Origin: Paragorgia papillata
Lineage: Eukaryota; Cnidaria; Anthozoa; Scleralcyonacea; Coralliidae
Direction of reading: 5' to 3'
Assembly: GCA_035771165.1 (NCBI GenBank)
Contig: JAWNZC010000001.1
Coordinates: 1,670,501-1,734,500 of the forward strand
DNA: 64,000 nt
A program made the position numbers and the translations under genes. Of the stretch, positions 25,401-37,400 are shown piece after piece. Every line of letters begins with the position of its first letter. Position 1 is the first letter of the stretch. The notes below the pieces were generated by a model. It was not told where the DNA came from and searched no databases. It was given only the letters and a program-made list of their open reading frames with translations.

Positions 25401-28400
25401 TTATACTCATTAGTATTCTTTACATATATCTCATTAGTATTCGTTCTGACGTCAATAAGTTTTTTTCAGGTATAGAACCACCAACGTAACCACCGACATT
25501 TTCTTTGTGTTTTCTTCATGAACTATTAAAGACTTATTAACCGAGTGCGAGGTCTGTACGGGAAAGTATTTGCCTGAGGTTTTCGTACAGACCGAGCGAC
25601 GAAGGAGCGAGGTTTGTGCGAGAGAAACCGAGGGCAAATACTTTCCCGTATACAGACCGAGAAAACGAGATTAATAAGCCTTTTATTATATGGTTTTTGG
25701 TTTGTTTTCTTATCCGTTTTTAGTTCTACGTTTGTCTTGATCAGGTGTCGCTGTTCACCTTAGTTCTTACTTTTGAGCTTGTTCGTTTCGCTTCATGTTT
25801 ACACCTGTTAGGCTTTTATTTTTCGCGCTTTTAAATAAGAAGTTTTTATAAAAAGAAACACTGATGTTTCAGGACGTATTATTGTTCAAAATTTTCCAAC
25901 GAATATATCTAATTCGCTTTTATTTTCATTCAAATCAACTCGGTAATTTTCCCGCCAAAACTTGCAGGTCATTAAAAAGGACGTAATGCCCTCTCACAGT
26001 GCCGAGAGGGCATTACGGCTTTTTCCGGACCTCTCAGCAACCAATCAGCGTGCGCCGTTTGGCGTAATGACCCGAAAACAAGCCCAGCCATATAATAATA
26101 TGAGTTTTTGAATGTTATTTTCGCGCGTTGAAATATAATTGACATTATAAAGAAACCATTCTAAAGTATGGTTATGTTGCTTATCTTCAAAGGCATCTTC
26201 CTGGTCACGCCAGTCGAGAAATTGTAATTATATTCGGAAGCCTGACAACCTGTGATCCGGGCGACATCCTGGAAACTTTTCAGGTATTTTGTTTTTGAAT
26301 ATTGGTCATCAAAGTTCAGGGAAATCAGTACGCCCCTGAATAGTGACCGAATTTGCCTCTGTTTTTTAAAATTTTTACTATATTTTCTCATAGTCATTTC
26401 AGGTATATTGTTTGGAAAGATGTCGAAAGTCATTGTTCTATGTTTTCGTTTAGTTTGTGTAATCAGTTATTGAACGCATTATATTTTCTGTATAATGAGC
26501 AATCATGTAATAGCAAGGTTTAATTTAATTTGTGTAGTCTTTTGTCGTCACGTGTTGTAGTATATCGTCATTTCGTGTTGTAGTGCTTCGACGTCACGTG
26601 CTGTAGTCTTTTGTCGTCACGTGTTGTAGTTCGTCGTTACGTGTTGTAGTTTGTCATCACGTGTTGTAGTTCGTCATCACGTGTTGTAGTTCGCCGTCAC
26701 GTGTTACATGTAGTTCATCGTCACGTGTTGTACTTCGTCACGTGCTGTTGTTTGTTGTAACATGTTGTAGTTCTTCGTCACGTGTTTTAGTTTGTTATCA
26801 CGTGTTGTGTTTTTTGTGTCACGTGTTATAGCCTTTCGTCTTCGCGTGTCTATAATTTATTCGATCATCTTGAAAATCAATCCAAACCAACTTCTTTCGC
26901 TAACTATGATTTTGGGCACTTACATTATTTATTCATTTCTAAACTTTGTCTATATTTTCCACTTTTGATACCGTTTTTCACATTTAATTACTTTCATTTT
27001 TTTACTTTTTATACACTTTTATTGTTATATAAGTTTCTCCCTTTGTTAAAAATACATCTTTTCTGCTCTTTGTTTGCTATATTTTCTAGTCACTTAAAGA
27101 GTTCAAGATTCGGTGTTCTGTCGTGGGTCTGTCGGCTGAAGTTAAAGTTTGTAAAACATTAACATCTACTACCCAAGGTACAATTTTTAGATATGTATTA
27201 ACCCTTTATTGGTCAGGTTTCCGGGAGCTCTTCCCTTGACGAGTAAAATCGTCTGGCGTTAACCAAAGTAAAATTAATAAGTTGCCAAAAGGCAACTGTG
27301 GCCAGTAAAAGGTTAAAGGAGATTGTTTTTCATGTTTCATCGGTACTTAGCATTTTTGTTGCTGTTTATTTGGTTTTCGTGTTTACGCACACGAGGCAAG
27401 ACACAACACCTAGTCATGGTGTCTTGCCCTAAAAATTAACAAATATCAAATTACATATATACTATCATATACATATTACTATATCACATCTACTGTACTA
27501 CTATATCGCTTATTGTATAACTTATTACAAATACTGACTTCACAAATACATTACACTAGCACACTCGCGTACGCACGCACAGTTAATATTAACAACAAAT
27601 TCTGAAGTTCTGCAATTCAAGATCTCTAACAGAACTACATTTTAAACATATTGAGCGCCAGGTAGATATAATATCAGTACTGAATGTGTTCTGGAGAGCA
27701 ACAGAGTATCTTGATTTTAAATATTTTTTAAAGAGACTATATGTGTTAATTTCTTTTGTTTGATCTGAGAGTTGCCACCCCTTAGTGATGAATGTATAAA
27801 AAGGATAGCGTTGCGTAGGCAGTGTTTTGGATATAGCAAAGCGAAAAGGAGGTAAACTGCCGAGATGTTTTGGAACGAAATACAGACGTTTTGAGCGAGG
27901 TCTTTCATCAGAGTCAAATGTAATGAAATAAAACAAGACAGGCTAGGGCTTATATATGCCAAAAGGTGACGTAGATTAAAGGGCAATAGTACTAAAAATT
28001 AAGTTTGTCTGATTTGAAAGAACTCATAAAATTGTAATAGAACATCCTTTACAACTTTTTCGTATCTCTCTTCGTTTTCAAGATATTTAAATGAGATGGT
28101 CTCTGACGTCAGGTGTGGGGTAAAATATTTCCACATGTAGCAAAACCAGTTATATCTCTAAGTTTGTTCAGCGAAATCATTTGAAACTGTGCACATAAAA
28201 ACTCCTTGCGACGCTGAACATTTCATGTTAGATATGTAAGTGATTTTGCTCTGAATGAAAATATTTTACCCCACTCCTGACGTCAGAGACCATCTCATTT
28301 ACATATCAAACAAATTGAAATATCTTGAAAACGCAGAAAGATACGAAAAAGTTGTAAAGGATCTTCTATTACAATTTTATGAGTTCTTTCAAGTTAGACA

Positions 28401-31400
28401 AACATAATTTTTAATGCCAATCCCCTTTAAAAGTAGCTAATCGAGGACTTGAAGGTAAACAAAATTATTGCTCTTGGTTGTCTAAACCAATCAGGAACCT
28501 TAGTATAGATTGTTTGCAATCACGTCACATCGGACGCCATCTTGGTTGATTTCCAGTTAATTTCCGTAACCTGTGCAAAACAAACATGGCGGTGAGCGGT
28601 TTGTCAATACTGTTTGCTAACAGAAAAATCAACCAAATGGTGGACGTGACGTAATGTGCAAACGATCTATAGCTAGGTGGCGACGCAACTTGAAATTAAG
28701 GGGGAATACAGTATTTCTTGTATTAACTTTCTGACTCGATTTTTAGGTTCCTACGACATTATCTTAGACGAGAAACATTACAGAGACATTCTTATGCAAC
28801 ACGTTGTACCTCCAGCAGCAAAGGTATTATCACTTCTGTTTCTTATAGTAGCATTTTATTGCCTAGCGTGCGAAAACAACCGCGTATTGTGGGCTCGACA
28901 GAGACAGATTACGAAGCCTCAAAGCCTTGGAGCACATTCAAATGTGGGGCCCCAAACATCTGAAGAGGTTGGCAAGTTGCACTTCAGTCTCCGAGGCACA
29001 GGAGCGGTTATTAGCTATCAGTTATTAATATAGATATCTTTGGCTTATTTAAACAAAATAAATTGGTTGCTTATTTTGTGAAATTAAATCGAGATTGTTG
29101 TACATAGTAATATAATTACTGTATAATAGTGATTTAGTATCAACCAACTCGTGGTCTATTACAAATCCGGCTTTGTGATTGGCTGAGCTACCATGGTCTA
29201 TTAGTGATAGACCATATAGTAGCGTTATCCAATGATAAACCTTCTTATAGCTGGAATACTCCTATTCTGACCAATCAGATGCCACGGCATATTCACGCCG
29301 CAAGCAAAACCTGAAAACTAGGCTAAAAAATCAAACATGGCGTCTGCTAAAATTTTTATACGAGTGAAGAAAACATTGGGTCGAAAGTAATGGAAATATA
29401 TTCAGTTTGACATTTTCGAATAAGAAAATGAATTCGCTTATGCCTATGGAGTATATCTACACCAAATTTGAAGCAAAGTAGTTACAGTCTTGTGTTTTGT
29501 GAGTGATTGTTTACCATACGCCATCGAACTGCTCTGCATTATGTATGTGGAGACTTCTGCAAACAAAAAGGTAAAACTATCTGAACATTTAGAACAATGT
29601 TTGATAAGACTTCTTTATGTTAAAGAAAAGTTGTTTATGGTTGATACTAAAACAATTAGACAACTCGTCCTCGTTTTCTATGAGCAGATAATCAACGCCT
29701 CGTTGACTAGGCGTTGACTATCAGCTCATAGAAAACTCGGCCTCGTTGTCTAATTGTTAAATATAAATTCTGTAGATATTTCAAGATTTCTAATTGGCCA
29801 TTTCCCAAAACAGTTGAAGACTGATGACGGGTTAGGAACGCTACGGTACTTGGGATCGTTTGGAGGGACAGATTTCATGCTTGATAGCGTAAGCACAATG
29901 AAACTGTCACTCCAAACGATCCCAAAAACACCAGCGTTCAATGCTCTTTACCTTTTAACTCTTTTGGGAAATGACCAATTTTCTGAATGATTTCTTGCCA
30001 TTTATGAATATTTTCTTATATGACACGGATCACTTCCGGTAAATTCACACGCTGTGATTGGTTGCTGACGTGGCGAGATTTTTCCGTAATGCTCGCGAGC
30101 AAAAAAAAACAAAACCTGCAGAAAATAACCCTAGTCCGATGTTTTGACGAAGTTGAAGGAAGCGAAGACCAGGAAATATATACATAATTGATTTTATAAT
30201 AGAAAGTGCCATATAAAAAAACCACTTGATAACCTCGGCCGGTATTTACGGTAAAACATTTAACCTCGGCCTATCATTTATTGTCGTACTGAGTCTATGT
30301 TGTTTTCATTTTATTGAAGTAATGTTTGTTAATTGATCCGCAGTAATTGGCGATTGCTGTTGCGGTTCTCTTAGCCTTGTAACTATACAAATTTATTGTA
30401 ATTTAAGGTTGGCTCCATACAGTTTCTTGAAAAATGGAAAATACAAGTTTGAGAGTCCAAAACACGTGATTAAACAATTCGGAAAAAGAATAAAACTAAA
30501 TGTTATGCATAGTTAAACAGTCTGACAATCAAAAACTGTCACCCAATAAATAGCAACAGTTGCTATGGCAACAATGACGTTTCAAAATGGCTGCCAATTA
30601 CCCTTCAAACTAATTTAATTCGAAAAAAAACTTTGGTGACCCCCAATTTTGTTTTTATTAAAACTTTCCTTGAAGTATGAGTAATCAATAGGCCGATTTT
30701 TAAAAAATTATGTTGAACGAAATTTTTTAAAAATGAGCATGTGCTGGACCATGATGCAATGCGCTATGTGTCATTTGATACACATGGTCAGTGTCGCATG
30801 CTCCCAGCATATTAATATGGCGGTTAATCCGTTCTCCAACTTGATTTTTCCGAGAAAAAAAATTATTCGTTCTACAGAATTTTTTTAAAATCGGCCTATT
30901 GATTACTCGTACTTCAAGAAAAGTTTTAATGGAAAAAAATTGGGGGTGACCAAAGTTTTTTTCGAATTAAATTTGTTTGAAGGTAATTGGCAGCAATTTT
31001 GAAACGTCATTGTTGCCATAGCAACAACTGTTGGTATTTATTTGGTAACAATTTTTTATTGTCAGACTGTTTAATTATGCATAACATTTAGTTTTATTCT
31101 TTTTCCGAATTGTTTATGTACGTGTTTTGGACTCTCAAACTTGTATTTTCCATTTTTCAAGAAACTGTATGGAGCCACCTTAACCGTGAGAATAATTGTT
31201 TAAAGTCTCGACTGGAAAATTGTTCAATTTCGATATTTTAGTAACATTTGGTAACAGCTTACCGACACCTGGTGACATTTCAACCTCCTTTTAGTCGAGT
31301 CAATCTGTAGAAAATTGCGTGGTTTGCGTGACTTCATGCCTATTTTTATATACGTAAAATACTTTTTTAGGCTGATGCAGAGGCAGCTCTTATACGAATG

Positions 31401-34400
31401 GGTAAAGAAAAATTATATTGTTCATATTCATTTTTAAGTTTCTCTGTAGGTTTGTTTTAGATTGTTTCTTTCACCAAGTTTAAACGTTCGGGTTTTATGT
31501 TTATGAGACGTTTAAAGGGCTTATGCAGCGAGAAATAAGTTCGGGAAAGACTCTCTTATTTAAAAGAACTTTCGTAGTTATAAAAGTCGACGTTCGCAGG
31601 CAGCTCTTCTATATCTCACTTCGTTCTTTGGATATTGAGATTTGCATGATATGCAAATAACATCACTTAGACGTCACACTGTATAATGATTTGTTGGAAA
31701 ATCGTGTCTATTCTTGCAATAATTCAAGTAAATCACTTGAAACTTTTCAGGTATAGTGTCCTGCGATACAAAGAAGCACATGCACAGTTAAAAGTGATTT
31801 CGTTAAAGGATATTGGCAATAAAAATTAAGTTTGTCTCATTTGAAAGAACTCGCCAAATGGTATAAGAAGACCTTTTGTAATTTTTCTGTATCTTTCTTG
31901 TGTTTTGAAATATTTCGACCAAAGACAGCGTGCTGTCCGCCATCTTGTTGTAATATTGGGTCTAATTAACTAGGAAATTGGTGACGTCACAAGCAGGGTA
32001 AACCTGATGAAACTACTCCGTGGGTGCCCAAATTTCCACGGAAGGCTTTTTAAATGTTGTGGGTCAATTTAAAATGGAAATAGCGCAACAAAAAATCGAG
32101 TTTCTAGCTCATAATGTCATAAGCTTGGCAAGATAAAATTTCACTTTACCCTGCTTATGTCGTCACATGCATAATTTTGCATATCGAAAATAATTCCAAG
32201 ATGGCGGACAGCACGCTGAGTTTGGTCGAAATATTTCCAAAACCAAAACAGATTTGTAAAAGGTCTTCTTATACCATTTGACGAGTTCTTTCAAATGAGA
32301 CAAACTTAATTGTTATTGCCAATACCCTTTATATAATCTCAAATTGATCTTGCAGATTTTCCAGCAAGTCATTATGCAGTGTGACCACTGACCTATATAT
32401 ATAACTGGACTGCGTGCTCCTATTACCTTTGAGTTAGGAAAAGTGTCCCCCAAATCGTTTTCAAAATGGCGGCATTTATGGGTCCTTTTGCTAATGGTGA
32501 AGGTCGCTGACCGATACCTAAAAATCTCTAGTTCGTGTTGGACATGTTCGGTATTTCACTTTTTTTAAGAAAACTAAGCTAGTTAGTCGGATAAACTGTA
32601 CGTATGTTGTAGCCAGATGAATTATCTTTCTTCCAGTATATTTGATAGCTTCTACAGTGGTTTATTTCTCAAGAAAACATTCGGAGAAGACATTATAATA
32701 CATATGGGAAAAAATAGCGGCCGCTATTATGATTTGGACATGTTTGGTATTTCGCTTTTTTTAGGGAAACTAAGCTATTTGGTCGGATAAACTGCACGTA
32801 TGTTATAGCAAGGTGAATTATCTTTCTGCCAATATATTTTATAACTTCTACAGTGGATTATTTCTTGAGAAAACGTTCGGAGTAGACGGACCAGGCAAAC
32901 TTTGTCGAATTTTCTGTCAGAATTTTTGCCAAGTCAGCATAATATCGTCCTGGTCTTGAGTTTGTGTAAACAAAATATTTGTTGAGCGGCCCGGAATGTT
33001 CTCATGGATAATAGTCTTATTGTAGTTCTGAACTACAATAATAATAATCCTGGACAATTACTGCATGTTGTAGCTTTCTAGCAGTCTGAATTAAAGACGT
33101 GCCGGCCGGCGGTACCGCGCGAACACTTGGCAATAAAATAAACAAGACTGTCAATACACATGGTCATGGAAATCTACAAACATTTCGTTTTGTGAAGTCG
33201 CCAGCTCTATAAAGAACCGCTGAAGATCACGAGAAAATCGTAAAGAAGCGAGGCGTACCGAGTTCTTCTTAGGGGCTGTTTACATGGGAGGCGATATTCC
33301 TATTTGGTCAGACAAATAATCCAGCAGGCCTCTTGAGTCGTTCCACAAGAAATTAACAATGACCAACCTGCATGCATTAACTCTTTCCTGTCCGAATTTA
33401 TTGGTCTTTACTTTTTAGTATTTTGCTCTGGCTAACGCAGAAACGCCAGACGATTTTATTGACCCTCGCATAGGAACGATTTATTAATAAAGTAAGAAAA
33501 TCGCTTTGTATTTACATAAATATTCTTTTTTCCTACGATAAGTACATGTCAGTGGTCGCTACCATTAGCAGAAGGACCCATAAAGGCCACCATTTTGAAA
33601 GTGAAAATGGGGACACATTTTTGGCCAGCACCCGCAGTCCAGTTATATATATAGGTCAGTGAGTGTGACGTCTAAGTGATGTTATTTACATTTATCAAAT
33701 TCATTAATAATTCATAAGGAAAATTCAAGAGAAATGAATGTTTAATCAGGTGTTTGTAAATACTGTTAAAACAATGATTAATAAAACATCAATGTTTTAT
33801 CAAAGTTATTAGACACTAGGGGCTCAAATTCTGAGTTAAAATGATGTTATCTAACGTTTCTTACAGCTCTTAAACAAAGTATTCATCATGTACACCATAG
33901 TTAATAGAAAATATACATGGTTTGGAAGCTCAACAAAAGTCATTGTTTTATGTTTTATGTTTTTGTTCAGGTTTATGGAAATTTGTGCACTTTCACGGTT
34001 ACTGAACATATTATGTTTTCTGTATAATGAGGCAATCATCCAATAGCAACGTTTGGGTTCAATCGCTCAACCGTACTGTTTAAATATTAATAAACCTAAA
34101 ACAAAGGATTTGGCATCTTCATGTACCTTTCAACATGAATCGTAGCTTGATTGTTAACCGCTTTGAATCGTAGCTTGTATATTTTCTATTAACTATGTGT
34201 ACGCTTAGAATTTGATAAGTAAGTTAAAATATTCGCGTCCGATCTTTATGGGCATCTACAATGGCTCGCCATTGTAAATGCCCATAAAGATTGGCCGCTC
34301 GTATTTTAACTACCACATAAAACAAATCTCAAAATAGTTTTTTCGTATGTTTTTGCTGGATAAGCTGTCAGAGAAAAACTCTGAGCCAGGGCGCTTATAT

Positions 34401-37400
34401 CAACGCCTTGCTCTGAGCTCCAGACGCCCGCTCCAGAACCCACAACCGTCCGAATGCCAGCCGGACGCACTCACCATTGAGCCACTGGAACTCAGATGGT
34501 AGCCCGATGTTGTTTTCGATATTTATTCACCTGGGAACTGGTCAATCCGTACGTGTGTCACAAGTACTAACACGTTTAACTAACGTTTAACTTACGTCAT
34601 CTTGTACAGCAAAAACATACGAAAAAACTTTACCAACTCAAGCTGATAACACTAATAACGTGCAAATCTCAATAAGGACAAACTGTAAACGTCTATCTTT
34701 ATAGATTCAAACGTTTTCTCAAATATTAAAGGGGATTGGCAACAAAAATTAAGTTTGTCTAATTTGAAAGAACTCATAAAATTGTAATAGAAGATCCTTT
34801 ACAACTTTTTCGTATCTTTCTGCGTTTTCAAGATATTTCAATTTGTTTGATATGTAAATGAGATGGTCTCTGACGTCAGGAGTGGGGAAAAATATTTTCA
34901 TACAGAGCAAAATCACTTACATATCTAACATGAAATGTTCAGCGTCACAAACATATAACTTGTTGTGCTATATGTGAAAATATTTTACCCCACACCTGAC
35001 GTCAGAGACCATCTCATTTACATATCCGGCACACAAATTGAAATATCTTGAAAACAAAGAGAGATACGAAAAAGTTGTAAAGGATGTTCTATTACAATTT
35101 TATGAGTTCTTTCAAATTAGACAAACTTAATTTTTAGTGCTATTTTGAACTTCATTTTCGCTGCATAAGCACTTATGTATATGGTCATTGCAAAACTTGA
35201 TTTGTAATTGATCTCATTTATATTTACTTATACTGTTACTGTCACTGTTACTGTTACTGTCACTGTTACTGTTCTGTTTCCAGTGGCGGACACTTCACGA
35301 ATTCTATTTAATCCTAGTGGCTCGATCTAATTACCAGGAGATAGCTTTCTTCAAAGTCTTTTTAAAATTGACATGAAATTTCACTAACTTGCGCACAGTT
35401 TTCGTCGGTTTTAATACGGGTACAAGAATATTTGAAGTTGAGTTCGCGGACTTAGTTGACTATGCATTTTAATTTACTAGCATTTCAATAAGTTTACCTG
35501 TGGAACGACGTGTGAAACCATTATGTTTGGTAGTCTTAACTCTTAATTTGAGCTTTTGATGTTTTGATAAGCTCTGCTGCGTAAGCACGTCATTAACTAA
35601 AAGTATGAATCACTATAAAAGCCGAAAATGCATTGGTTCGGCTGGTTTGTTGTTATTTTCGATTTGAAACAGTTACGGGGCGATATTTTGATATTTGAAA
35701 TCCGCCCCGCTTTATCACGATTGTAAAAAAATGCTACCATTTAGTTACTAAGCTAATGAACTATCCTTGAAATGCGGCCGCCCCTCGCACCCCCTAGTGT
35801 CCGCCACTGACTGTTAATGTTACTGTTACTGTTACTGTTACTGTTACTGTTACTGTTACTGTTACTGTTACTGTTACTGTTACAGTTACAGTTACAGTTA
35901 CTGTTACTGTTACTGTTACTGAGTGACAGGGACATGGACAGTTACAGTCACAGTTAATTACATTTATTGCATTGACATTTACTACATTGTATTTACACTT
36001 ACCACATTACACTTACCACATTACATTTACTACATTACATTTACTACATTTCATTTACATTTGTTTTTGCATATTGCATATAGCATTTGCATATTACGTA
36101 TAGTGTATTTCCATATCATTTGCATATTGCATTTTGTATTTGCATATTGCATATTACGTATTCTATTTCCATATCGTTTGCATATTTCATTTGCATAACA
36201 TTTGCATATTTCATATTGTAAATTGCATATTGCATTTTGTATAGACTATATTCTATTAGCATTTGCATATGCGATTTGCATTCACAGTAACTTTTGTTCT
36301 CTGTTTTGTTCTTTTTTACTTCTGCCTTTTTATTCAATTTGTTGTTGTACAACAACTGTAAGCTCGTGGGGGTTAATAGATATCTTTACCTCGACTAACA
36401 TAAATGTAAGTTCTTCATTTATAGTTTCTGTAATTTTTTTTATTAAAAGGTTTCCCCCAACATTTGATGAGTTCCACCCCATCTTTATGTTTGTGGTGAG
36501 GAATAGCTATTTATAATTTCTACATTAAATGTCATTTTACCTTTGTATATATATCTTTTAAAAGATGGGTTGCGTCTTATACGCACAAACCAGTCATGAT
36601 TTAGGGGTAGACAATAGATAGCGAGGTTTTCAAAGAACGAGGCAACACAATAGAATACAACAGTCTAAAAATAGTAAATGGCCCTAAAACGTGACTCATA
36701 TGCATACGCACGCTGTGATTGGCCAGTTGCCGTGTTTATATCAAGTTATCACAGTTGTTACGTCACGGCACATTTTTTATGAAAGAAATGGAAACTGGAC
36801 GCCCTGTTGTGTTCATATAACCTGATGCCATCACTTGGTTTAGATTGGGCATATTTGAAAGTACTTATGCAAACTTTCGAATTTTTCTAACTCACTTTCG
36901 TGTGGATAAACATGGGCATTGGTATTGGCATGGACGTGGACGTGGACTTGCACTTTATAAGAAACGCACTTGGAGGAGGTGTGTCCGGGATTAATGTACC
37001 GTACATATGAGTTACTTATACAATGCACATATAAGTTACTCTCCGAATGCACATATGTGCTGAAGGAAATGCTTTTTGGTATTAAACCAATTTTGAATAT
37101 TTAGTAATTTTCTTAAATATTATAATAATGATCACATCGATAAGAATCACACAAATGTTATCTCGATAAAAAGTGGTGCGCTCTGACTGAATCGGAGGTG
37201 AGCTCGAAAAAAAAAACGCACCTCTTTGAAACCAATAGAAAAGCCGCTTTTACCTCAGGTATGGGATAAGGACTTGGACTTGGACATTGATATTGGCATT
37301 GACATTGAAAATGACACCGACATTGATTATAGTCTTTTCTCTCTTTCCGTTTAGTCACCTTGAAAATGAATGGAAAAGGAAAATTAACAGTTCTGGCTAT

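Larger units (their letters stand above)
31402..36449 (+). other. GTF2H2 intron 11 (5 kb of nested elements)
   Basis: An outer element with GGCTTATGCAGCGA / TCGCTGCATAAGCAC ends (31516 and 35170) contains two snapbacks, a hAT-like element and a tRNA-like repeat. It is followed by a hexamer array split by a MITE and a cluster of ATTTGCAT octamers. Confidence 0.75.

Noticed and set aside
32340..32382. TTGCAG followed by GATTTTCCAGCAAG as a possible p44 exon 12
   Set aside because: The segment is the inverted partner of 31680-31730, so it is repeat DNA. The true exon is 36450-36495, which fits phase and homology.
36450..36516. Alternative frame giving a membrane-like peptide over exon 12
   Set aside because: The frame fixed by exons 11 and 13 gives GFPQH, matching human p44.
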